Source: Siderastrea radians
Lineage: Eukaryota > Cnidaria > Anthozoa > Scleractinia > Rhizangiidae
DNA: 64,000 nucleotides
Direction: 5' to 3'
NCBI GenBank assembly: GCA_964017195.1
Contig: OZ024892.1
Span: 19,161,389 to 19,225,388 of the forward strand
In this document: positions 23,801-35,800 of the stretch, piece after piece
How the letters are laid out: the number at the start of each line of letters is the position of its first letter
Numbering within the stretch: the stretch's first letter is position 1
The notes under the pieces: generated by a model
The model's input: only the letters and a program-made list of their open reading frames with translations
Told to the model about the DNA's origin: nothing
Database searches by the model: none
Position numbers and translations under genes: made by a program

Positions 23801-26800
23801 GCATTATTGGCTGCTGTTACGGATGCAAAATTATGTGGCTGCTGAAAGTGGCGAAGTATTAAAAGTTAGGAAACACGAGTGTTTGCGTGGTTTCCACTGT
23901 CCATTACTGTTACAACTTTTCGACAAGTTACGCGACATGTTCGTAAACTTGTGGTCGTGACCTAAGGAGAATCTCGACAACTCGAGTCCCGGAAACTCGA
24001 ACTTCTCTGTAACTCGGCAAAACTCTTGAGCTTCAGTAAATCGACATCTCGAACAGTTATATTAGTGTTTTCCCTGATTGTTGAAGGGGTCAGGATTCTA
24101 CTATGTAGCGAATGAAATTATTATGTCCGACAAACAAACACAAGAATTATATTGCATCGATGCTCACAATGCTTCAATGAGTTTACGAGATTATATGGTA
24201 CTTTTAGATGAAAACCTTTACTCGCTCGAAATTCTCGATTTTAGCCAAAAATCAAACAGTTCAACGCAGGACTCCGTATCCAATTGAAATCTCCTCAAAC
24301 CGACGAAAACTTCCTTCGAGATACTTGTAAAAAAATTTCCTGCTTCATGAAGAATTCACGGTATTAAGCCAAAAGAAACAAGTTCATGTCTTACACATTT
24401 GTTCTCGTCTCGTGTGAATAGTTACGTCGTACATGTCGAAGATAGCAAACGCTTAATTAAACAGATTAATAGGTAAACTGACATCGCAGGTGATAGCAAA
24501 GGAATGAACAGTAAGAGCAGGCGTCCCAAGAATGAACTTCTCTCTTTATTGATCACTGTAAATTTTTTAGACGTTACTAAAAAATATTGCGGGCTATTAC
24601 AAATGTCGGTCAGGCTCATTTTCGAACAAGAAAGCCTAATGAGCATTTTAACCGGCCGTTCTGACCCTCCCCACCCCTAGGTTTCACAAATGTTAGCGCG
24701 ATCCTTTATTTATACGAACCGGCGTGACGAAAAGTGTGATTGTGTGACACAATATTTTCACTATAGCGTTACTGGATGACGTAATGTTTAAACTCTGATG
24801 ACTCAGCTTATCTTTTTATCGCTTTTATTTCTGCTGAAAAACGCAAATTCACTCAAACGTTGAATGTCGGTATAGATTCGTCCACAACTGAGAATGCTTA
24901 CACAGGGACGACGAAGAATTTACTGTTGTACTTAGACCGTAAATACAAACAGTGAACATTCCAGTAGAATCAAAATATAACGCTTGATAACCACGAGCTC
25001 GAGCAGATCGTCAGAGTATGGGCACATTAAGGCATATCTCAGGACGTGACGTTTAATTCCGGTTTGCTAACCCGGGAATCCCCTTGCAAAAGTAAACAAG
25101 TTGACTGGGAATTCATAACGTAAACGAATTACCTCAAACCCAACCAAGGCAACAGCGAACACCACACGCAAACCACACGCATCGCTCGATAATATTCAGT
25201 TATTTTCTATCTTAAAGACTCGGTAACAGCTACCTTATTAGGGAAATGGTCAATACTATTGTACTCAGACAGGACCCAGCACTCTGCAAAAAGACAGGTG
25301 GTCTCTTCATGTACCCCCCTTCCCCCACCTTAAAAAGATGGTGTCTTGTTTGTATAGCCCCCACTCTATCACTAGTAGAAACTAAGCAAAAGATTCAAAC
25401 CTCCTTGTGCCATTTCTCCAGCAATGCAAGCTTCATGCACAGCTAATATGAAAGTCTCAATTCAAATTTTGAGGCCAACAACTTTTTTCATTTGGCTAAT
25501 CAGACAGGTGGTATCTTGCATAGCCCCCCTACCCCTACACAAGGTGGGTCCTCATCGAGTACACTTGTGATGACCACTTCCCTTAATTGATCTCCTTATT
25601 AATGACCGGTTCCTTCGTCTTTATGCAATTCAAATCAACTTCTCCCCTCAAATAAACACTCATCTCTCTCCCTTCTCAATAACTATGATGTATCGATGGT
25701 GCAATCCACTAATTGCATCATCATACTGGTGCCAGTCCCTTCTCTTCCTATGTCACCGTTCCTTACCGCGCTAATAAGCTGCAAACTCAGCTGTCGTTTC
25801 TCTCCTCTGCGAAATACTGGTTACCCAATGAGAAAACTTACAATCCACTGCGGAAACCGTTCCCTCATAAAACGCCAAAGGAAACTTCCTCTCACGCAAC
25901 ACAATATTACACCGCTGCTATACAAAACGCAACTTTCAAAGCAAATCACATTCACAGAAGCGTGATATGCTCCTCACATTCACAAATCCTTCCACTCCCA
26001 CATTTTTACATCCCTCAAAATGTCAATCCCCATAACAAAACTCCTGCGCTAAAAAAAATTTTCACCATAACCACTAACTAGATCAGACAACACAGCCAAT
26101 TTGGCATTCAGTCCTATTAGCTGGTGTACTCAGTTGCGCATGCGTTATACAAGATAAATATTAAAACCCCAAACTAAACAACCCTTCGCCGTTCATATCT
26201 TAAATACTGTAAATTAAAAGACAAGAACACACGAAGGTAACATTCAGCAGACTAATATGCGCATGCCTCTTATATAAGACAGTACCGCTCTTGAGTGCCC
26301 GTACTACGAGCTTTACAGCACTTGGTTCGTATGTTATGCCAACTGACCATCATGAAGAAACCGTGTCCTTTTTATAAACCGGCTGTCGCCATATGGCGAC
26401 GGCCGGTTAACAAGGTTATCGGAAGTTAAACGCGTCCGAAATGTTACGTTAGGGGTAAACCCTCGGACATACAAACAGACTCATGCCTCCACCGTGGTGC
26501 CAAGGAGGGATGTTGAATGGAGCCCTCCTCATTTGTTTGTTTGTTTGTTGTTTTTTTTGTTACTATATAGAGTGTGCGCGGACACTTGGATTACAGTCCG
26601 CCATGTTGAAGGATTACTATGTTTCCCTTTGTTTCCCTTCTTATTTTCTACCAGAGTAGAAAATCGGCCAGACTTATAAAGGTATGTTCTAGTTTAACAA
26701 TTTCTTTAAACCAAGGAAAAGAAACGGCAAGATTGTCATCAGAAAGACGTACTCTGTGGCTAGCAGCGATAAGCAGAGGTGATTTTACGGAAAATATTTT

Positions 26801-29800
26801 AGAAAACGACAGGGTTTGTGGTAAACATTTTGTCAGTGGCAGAGCAGCCCTGAGCCTTGGGATAGTTTCAATCCGGATTAGATGCCAAGTTTACACCTTG
26901 ATCATGAGAAAAACGCAATCCAACCAACGAAAATCCAAGCTGATCTGGAGCGTGGGGCCAGAATCAAAGAGCGTAGAGAAAACGTTAAGCTAAACGAGAA
27001 GAACAGAAAAAAGAAAAGTGAAAGCTATGAAACCACAGGAGGTTAGTGAGCCACCTAAAGTTATTCTTGGAAGAGTTCGATGACATTGACGATGTTACAG
27101 TTGCTGTGGGAGAGTTAAAAATGACACGAGATGTTGCCGTCAATACCGACTAATCTGCTGGGCAACCAGGAGGTAAATCTGTATGATGAGAATTATTTTT
27201 GCAATGCGGATGACAAGGTCATATTTACACTGGACTGCTTTCGTATGAGATTCTTAGGAAAACATTTTCCTTCTCTGCTCCTCATACAACCAGAGAATTC
27301 TCTTGTGCTCGCTTGAGCAAGTTTCAAAAATTCATATTGGTCCTGATTAGGCGGCCGTCGTGCGCGAGCGCACGTCGCCGACTCAAAAAATGGAAGTTGC
27401 ATTCCTTTTGCATTCCTTTAGTCGTTCGTCGTCGTCCGTCACTTGGACTTAGTCCTTTTGATGTCGCGCGGCCAACAGAAACAACTGCACATAAGGCTTA
27501 CTAAACGAGAATGGTATTGCTGTTATAAGAAGAGGCTGCAAGTAAGCACTCGTGCCGTTAAGATCCAGATGGAACCCTTGCCTGTTAAAGGGTAAAAATT
27601 CAAAAGAACTAGAACAATGTTATCCCAGGCCAACCAGCCTGTGAACAATGGCCTTGCTGTTATAATGGCGTAAACAGTTAAATTTTTTAATCGATGTTAT
27701 CAGTTTTGAAAACCACTCTCTCAAATAGTGGACATTCTCGTGATAACGAATAATATGACCTTTACTGAAGAACACTATAAATACGCCACATCGGCCGTTC
27801 GATCGGACGTCCATAAGCACGCATCGTGAACAGTCATCTGTCACCGGCAATACGTTTACATACATTTAAATGATGATGATAGACCGTTTATTAATAAAAT
27901 ACACATTTAATTCCTTACATACCGGAAGTGCAAATTGACCATAACAGGTCACCGGAAACCAAGAACTACTAAAGTTTTTGTTTTCCTTAGGAAAAGGGGA
28001 GGGGGGGGGGGGGGAGACTGTCGGCCGCCTGTAAATTCTTCAGAATTTCTTGTTTTCTTTGTTTTGGTCGCCATTTTGATCACGTGAATCCTCCAACATG
28101 GCCGCCGGTAAATTCGTGACGTCGTCCGCACACTATCATGAAAACCTTTGCCTGCAATAAGTTAACTGCGATCTTCTTTACGAATTACGCTTTATAATAT
28201 GGTTATAGCCGATATGACGAAAAAATGCAGAAGTTGTCCGTTTTTCGTTAATATGATAGCAATTGCCGACTGACTGCTTTTTGTTAACTCTTCAATATAG
28301 ATTTTTAAACTAAAAAATCTGCAGAGCACGCATTTTATTAAAACTTGAAAATTGGCTTGATCTCATGCTACTTGTCAGACGCTACCTTGGAAATCTATCA
28401 ATCGATTTCCACAAAAAGTACAAAAATGTGAAAGGGATTAACGATCTCACGTGAACATCTCCTTTCTAGTCCGGCAGATAAGTGTCAAATCAGGGGTGAG
28501 TACTGCACTTTATGATAAAAGCATCAAACTGGGCACGTTAATACTAGACATCATGGAGACCATTTTCAAGATTAGAGGCAATCCGGATATGCTCCGTGTA
28601 AGCCAGGAGAGAGTTGGTAAAAGTAGTGGGGGTAATTATTCAAAATGGCTGCCGCCAGCGATACTTCTTTGGTGTGGAAACATACAGCATAATTGTTTAA
28701 AACAAAGTCTGATCGTCACGATCTACTGAAATACGTTAAAAGATTGAAATAATGCTATCAAAAGTGGCATAGAAGATTTCTGAGAAAGAAAATTGAAAAG
28801 ATAATTCTGAGGTCATAATTATGCAAATTAGAAATTTTAATTAATTCACATTTGATGATTGCATAGTTGTAGCTTATTTTTTCACTACTATCGTCTCAAA
28901 CTTTACACGAGACGACCACAAATTGTGTTTTCTAACTGGTAAAAGAATGCACGACACTGCATTATTTTTCCTGGGGGCTGATAAGTGGCCAGAAATGAAA
29001 AAAAAATCGTCTTGAATTAGGTCTTGACTTATGGAGATATTTTTCCTGGGGGCTGATAAATGGCCAGAAATGAAAAAAAAAATCGTCTTGAATTAGGTCT
29101 TGACTAATATGCAGTTGAAAAATGGACGTGCTACTGATTGTCGTATTTTTGGATAATTATTTATTGTCTATCTACTATACCAACCACAAGAGTAACTAAA
29201 GAGCCATAGATACCTATTGCAAATAACTCCACTGTGTGAAGAGGATATGGTTGATACCCGGGTGGCCATCGTGAGTGTTACCTGCATGTACAACTCACTT
29301 GTATTGCTGAAAGCATGTGCAAATATATACATTTTGTATCCACTGATTCGATTCCGGTACTTGTATAAGAAAACATGCTACAACTGGTCTGGATACTCAG
29401 ATTCATTCCTGAAAAGCATTAAATGCCAAGAAAACCTTCCATGCACACCAGGTTAGCACGTGTATTCTATGCAATAGATCGTTTTCACTCACGTGGTCAG
29501 TAGCTATGCAAATTTCTTGGAACAAAGGAAGGTTTTTACATGAGAAAAGTTTTCAATCCCCACAGGATTTTCTTGGTACACCAACATGGCCGCTGTTTCA
29601 TTCTTTTATACACCAATATGGTCGCCGTGACGTCATGTGAAAACGATCTATAGTTCTTCGCATCGCATCTAAGGCAAAAAATTCTCTCAGCGCGTAACCT
29701 GCGATCAGGCTCTATTTTCGTTTCGCTCGGTGAAACATTCCGGCGGGAAGGGCGAAACGAAAAATAGAGCCTGATACAATTCTTTTACGGAACGTCTGCC

Positions 29801-32800
29801 GCCCACTTTTTTGATTGATTGACATTCAACAAAACGGCCAATCAAAATTTGTTTTGCTTGCACGCTCCTCGGTATGCAAATTTCCCATATGTGTGTATGT
29901 AATGGCATTCGCAAAAAAGTCCTCAAATGTCGGCAAAAATAAGAAAATCACAGGCTACGATAAATCTTGGCACTAGCGTTGAAATTTACAACTTGAAGGT
30001 ACGCGCTCCGGTGTTGTACATAGTTGCTCTGTCTGAGCTGAAACTGAATGAAAATTCAGAACACGACGAGGTTGTCATGTACCAAAATATGCTGCATGTT
30101 TGAATCCTTTCTCATTTCAGGTGGTATCCGGAAATATTCTCTACGCATTTGTCACCGATTTTCTGCGTAAAATACCTTGGGAAATTAAGAGAAATACCTT
30201 CAGTTTCACTCTTTAGAAAAAGAGATATCAATAAAACCGTTTATAAACAAACGAGTGTTTTGTAATTTAATTTAGTTCCAGAAGTGATAAGCTTAAATAT
30301 TTGAGATTACGGGCGAATTTCATCTCTAAACAGCAGCGAATTTTAAAACGAAGAACATTTATTATAAACCTAGTCAGATCCTTTGATATCAATGTCGGAG
30401 ATCATTAAAACGACATTATTAACACTGAATGAATAAACTGAAAGTCTTTATTACTTAGGTAAAAATAAATACAGCATCTCGCTGAGTGCGGCTCTCACTA
30501 AACATCAGCTTATCGTTAAGTTTACGGAATTATCGGTTGACTTGTTGATCACTCTTGGCGAAAGATACTTGCTGTTCGTTTTGTTTCGTAAAACGCGGAA
30601 ACAACCACTACTCTGCTTATATTTTCAATACTAGCTGAAAGCCTTCAAATGAAAATTTGGAGACACGATGCGATAAAACAGGATACATACTTCACTGTTG
30701 CTGTACTTCTCTGCTCCGAGTGAGAGACAGCTTGCGTCAAACCGGACGCCATTCTCAGGAGAGAAAGAAATGATGACAATTCTCCTAGAACGACAAGAAT
30801 ATCTTTGAGCGACACGTTTACCTCGGCAGACTTGTTCCTTGGCCATGGCGGTCGGATTGAAAATTGTGAGCAAGTCTCGTAGACAATTTACTTCCGTTGA
30901 CAGCTCTATTGTTAAAGGGCCAATCAGATTGCGAGATTCCCGCGGCCAAAATTTGGCCGCCGACACGAACTCTTGTGAGAGATTGTATCAGGCCCTATTT
31001 TAGCGAGCGACCCACGTAAGAGAATATGAGAGCGATGCTAAAATTCGGCCTGATCGCAGGTTAGAATTCAGTTAAATCACTCCGAATAATGTCAATGTTT
31101 TGTTTGATGGGAAATTAAACAAGCAGACATAACTAAAATGACAATTCAACACTGTATCAAGTTAATTTTGCTTCATTTTTCCACTAACAGTCTTTATAGC
31201 CTGAATGGCGGCCATATTGAAAAATTCCTCCCCCCTTCCCAGCTAGGGGTGGCGAATGGTCTTTCAAAAAATAAGGGTCTCGCAAAATTTTGGCTTATTT
31301 TTAAACCTCTCGCAGTCTCGTTTTTAGAGCGATTCTCTGCGTCTCGGAGTCTCAATTTTTCGGCACAACAGTCTCGGAGTCTCGAATTTTCGAAAAAACA
31401 GTCTCTGAGCCTCGAATTTTCGCCCAGGCAGTGTCGGTCTATAAATCTTTTTTGGAAGCCGTCTCAGAGTATTTAATTTTTACAAGGTCATAAAATGAAT
31501 CTCGAAGTTCTAGACTAGTTCTGGTGTGCCTCGCGATCGGTAACATCACTTGATCTTATAAATGTCAACAACACAATTTGTAATATTCGAGAAATACGTT
31601 AATCTTAAGTTGCCCGAATGTGTTTGTGGGATTTGTCAAAACTTAAGACCTTACGTAGTAAAGTAAGTATGTGTAATCAAATGGTGACGAGTGAAATTAG
31701 GAAATAATTTTACGCGCGTTTTATCAAAATTCTTATAATTTCCCGAGCCTTTACAAAGTAATCTTCACCTACCATACCAGAGTCTCGTAGATGTACCGTC
31801 GAATAATTGGGTGTTACAGTTCAATGATCATGAACATTTTTCGATGTCCATCAGATCCCGTTTACTAGCTTCTGAGTCATCATAAACCGGCGTACTCTGA
31901 GAGATGGCACAGTGAAATCTTCAATCACGCAGCTATGTTAAGTGTTCATCTATTGTCAATTTAACGTTTCCTCGTCACCTTATAACCCGCATAAAGTTGC
32001 TTAAAATGTGACATGCTGTTTTTGTATTTTGTTTGTTTTGACTTGTTTGTTTGGTTTTTTTATTGAGTTTTTGTTGTTGTTTTTGCTGCTTTCTAGCTCC
32101 TTCTGAAGCTTCTTAACTCGGCTCATTCAAATAATCCAAAGCTTGCTCATTCTGAGAGATTGCTGAGTGGAATTTTGAGTCACACAGCTACGTCGATTGT
32201 TCATCTATGGTCAATTCACCATTTTCTCTTTTTACACCACCTTGCAACCATAAAATTGCTTAAAGTAAAGCATGTACTCTTTTTGTAACCTGTTGTTTTT
32301 TTTTCGATTATTTTTGTTGTTGTTGTTGTTGCTTTCTGTTTTTTTTTCTTTGGCCGTGATACCATGCCTACAAGCATCAACTGGTTTATCCACAGCCATC
32401 TAAAGAACTCAGTAAAGGGGCGCGCAAACACTGAATTTTAGGGTATTGGACAACATTTTTGCATAGTGTTTTGTTCTCCGCACGCACTCAAACTGGCAGA
32501 TTTGATAGTGATACTGACATTGTCCATGAGACGCATAGCGTGAAGCCAACCAATACGAGCAAGTTTTCGATGCGATGTCATTGAAATGTGTGGCAGCCGA
32601 AGAGTAGTTCTGCTCTAGATGTCTGGCCATTTGATGTTGGTACTGCATTTTCGGGAGCTGATTCCGTTCTTGACACTTGGCTAGCCTGCATCACACACTG
32701 ATGATATACCTCTTCAAATCGTCTTTGAGAAAAGTCACATTTACGTTCGCTGGTAGTTGAGAAATAACCTGATCCAAGTTCACAAGACCAGTGAATTCAT

Positions 32801-35800
32801 AGTGAAGGAGCAGGCAATCCTCAGGATCAGGTGACATTAAAATGTGCGTTCTTGCAGTGTCTGTCAATAGCCGGGGTTTCCAAGGCTTCCAAGCAGAAAT
32901 GGACCCGTAACTCTCTCATCATGCGATATTAAGAGGATCGAACCTTTGCTATCATATAGGAAATGGTGGGAATAGTATCCTCCGTTACTAATACATAATC
33001 TAACACGACATCATCTTCCTTTTCATTGGCCGAAGTGACTATAGCTACGTTGCTCCGAATTTCTGACAAAGCCGAAGATGGGTTCGCAGAAAGGTTTCGA
33101 CGACCATAAGCACCGATTAGAAGGGTGCCTGGGTTGTCCTCGCACCTTCTCAACGCTGGTGACCAGTGGACAAACCCATTTGGACAAACCTGGACAAACA
33201 TGTTTTTGCGAAACGCATTCTAGACATTCGGTAGTGAAACCCGTTTAACTTGTCTAATGTGGCTGAACTATCCGGGAACTGTCGCCATCGTGGTTGCTTA
33301 AACTCCTATTATTCTACGCGGCTGACATTGATCTGCGGCTGACCACTAATTTCCTTACTTTTGTTGCTACGTGTATCAGCTGAATAGTCTTATTCATTGC
33401 ACACATCGCTAATCTTATTTTAGACACTTGTAATTTGCTACTCGCGTTTTAGATACTAATTTCCGCGGTTTTCTAAATATCCTGTTGTCTTTTTTGAGTA
33501 AAGCAGCATAAACACTAAAATAAAGCAAACATTTTTGCGATACAAATCAGTGTAAAAGTTGGGAAAGGGGGCGAAACAGTAAAACATGTTTGTCCAACAC
33601 GTTGGACAAAAAACTAGCTAAATATGTTTGAAATTATGAAATTATGAACATATGAATTTCATATATTTGATACGTTTGATCGTTTGATATGTTTGATCGT
33701 TTAGCCGGGACTTAACCATGTTAGTCGTGTTCCTCCGCCCGGGATGATTAGGCCGCGTGGGCTATACAGAGCTCAGATTGTTAGCTGTTGTTATACAAGC
33801 TCGAATGGCAGGATTTATAAGCTAAATACATAAAGAGCTTCCAGGTAGTTACGTGATTCATGCTTTCGCTTGCGAGACTTTTTAGGAAAATCTGTTTTAT
33901 TGGTGTCACTGGTTTGGTCCATCTATGATATCTTCTGTGCTGTTTGTTGAAACGCTGCCACAAAACTGACGAGTCGAGTCAAATTTGGGAAACCGGAGTA
34001 CAGTATATACTCATGGATGTTTTATTTTTAACAACATCACACCCATGTAACCAATCATAAGGCAGTGCAAGTTATAAATTAAACTATCAATCAAATGCAA
34101 TCAACTAATAAGTACCACGAGCTTGCCAGGCACAAAGACCGGAAATTAGGTTTCGGCCCCGGGGTAGGCCTGGAAAACAGACGCATACATTCTTAAGAGA
34201 TTTGACGCTTTTTCCGTACACGAGCTTGCCTATAAAGGAAAAATCGGTTCTGAAAATCTCGGGCTCGAATTTTTTAAGTCCTCAAAAGTCTCGGGCTCGC
34301 ATTTTGAAAACTCAAAAAGCTCGGTCTCGCATTTAAAAAAATTGAAAAAGTCTCGGGCTCACACAAAAAAAAGACCGTCTCGCCGTCTCGCAAAGTCTCG
34401 CATTTACCATTCGCCACCCCTCCAGCTGCCACAGATCCTATCCAGATTGCCTCTAATCTTAAAAACGTTCCCTACGATACCTAGTATTAGTGTGTTAAAT
34501 TTCATCCTTTTATCATAAAGTGCAGAAAATTCTTACCTATCCGCTAGACTATTCCCTCCTTGTGGAAATGGAAAAAGCAGTCATACACAAATGTTAGTGA
34601 AAACTAAGAATTGTTATAATAATAGAATTATCTGGGCAAATTAAGGTCATTCCCCCGAAATAAAATTTAACATACGATTCTTGTCAAACTTTCACAAGTT
34701 GTTATCTATCGTGCAATGTTTTGAAATATAAAATAAAAAGAATAGGTCCCTATGTCCGTTTACGAGATATCATCGTCTCAATTTACCCCATAATTCCTTG
34801 CAATTTCGCCTAACGGGCACATGTTTATTTGATCAGTTCACGCTACTTTCCGAAGGAACAGGAAGCAAATAATTAAAGCAAATCATGAAACAATGTACTA
34901 GATGTAAAATATCGATAACAGGGAACAATGTACTAGAAGTTTTCTGGCAGATGCTCAAAGCATCAGACGAAATTGGCTTAAAACCTTCCTTACGTGCGTG
35001 TTCTCGAGGACGTGATTTCATCTCCGTGAGTAACGCGTTTCTAGGTATAAATTTTTTTCGAGCATGATTTTTTTTCCAACTCTTGGAACAAAAAGAGAAT
35101 GAATGGTAGGTCAAAAATATTTGCGAAAAAAGATAGGTACCCATGCTTGTTTAATAGTAAATAACTATTCTTTTCTCTGGTGAGCTTAACCTCATAGGAA
35201 ACCTATTACTCCCTGGACGTGCGCGCGCTGTAAGCGCGTGCTAATGACGCAACAAATCGTGCGCAGTAAGGATGCGTAATGCAATACAGGGGAATGACCT
35301 TAACCAGTCCAGAGCATTTCCACTTTTGGAAATGTTTTGATCGGCGGACCAAAACAAACAATTATCCAATCAGCGCGCGACTTTGGAGTCACCTGATGCG
35401 AGGCCTGTTTTCATGAGATTTCATAGTTGATGAAGTTCTCAGATTTGAATGGAACAATCCAGCAATATTTGCAGTCAATATCTACGTTTATTACTACCTG
35501 GGATTGGCTGCTTGTAGAAACATGGTTTAAACATCTTTTAGCCAGGAATAAGTTGCGACGAGCGCTTGTCAAGCGCTTGTATGAAGCTTATTTTTCTTCT
35601 GGTTGCGCAGCGGGCTGCGGTTTGTAACAGATCGGGTCGTCTGTTTCAGATGAATAAAAGGAAACTATGCAAAGGCAAATCTATTGACGTTTATTTCTGG
35701 CCTGGATAAGTTGCGTGCAAAAAGAGAACCATGGATTCGATATTCTTTAGCCAGGAATGAATTGCGAATAGCGCTTGAATTTCGCTTCAGTGGTCGCGCA

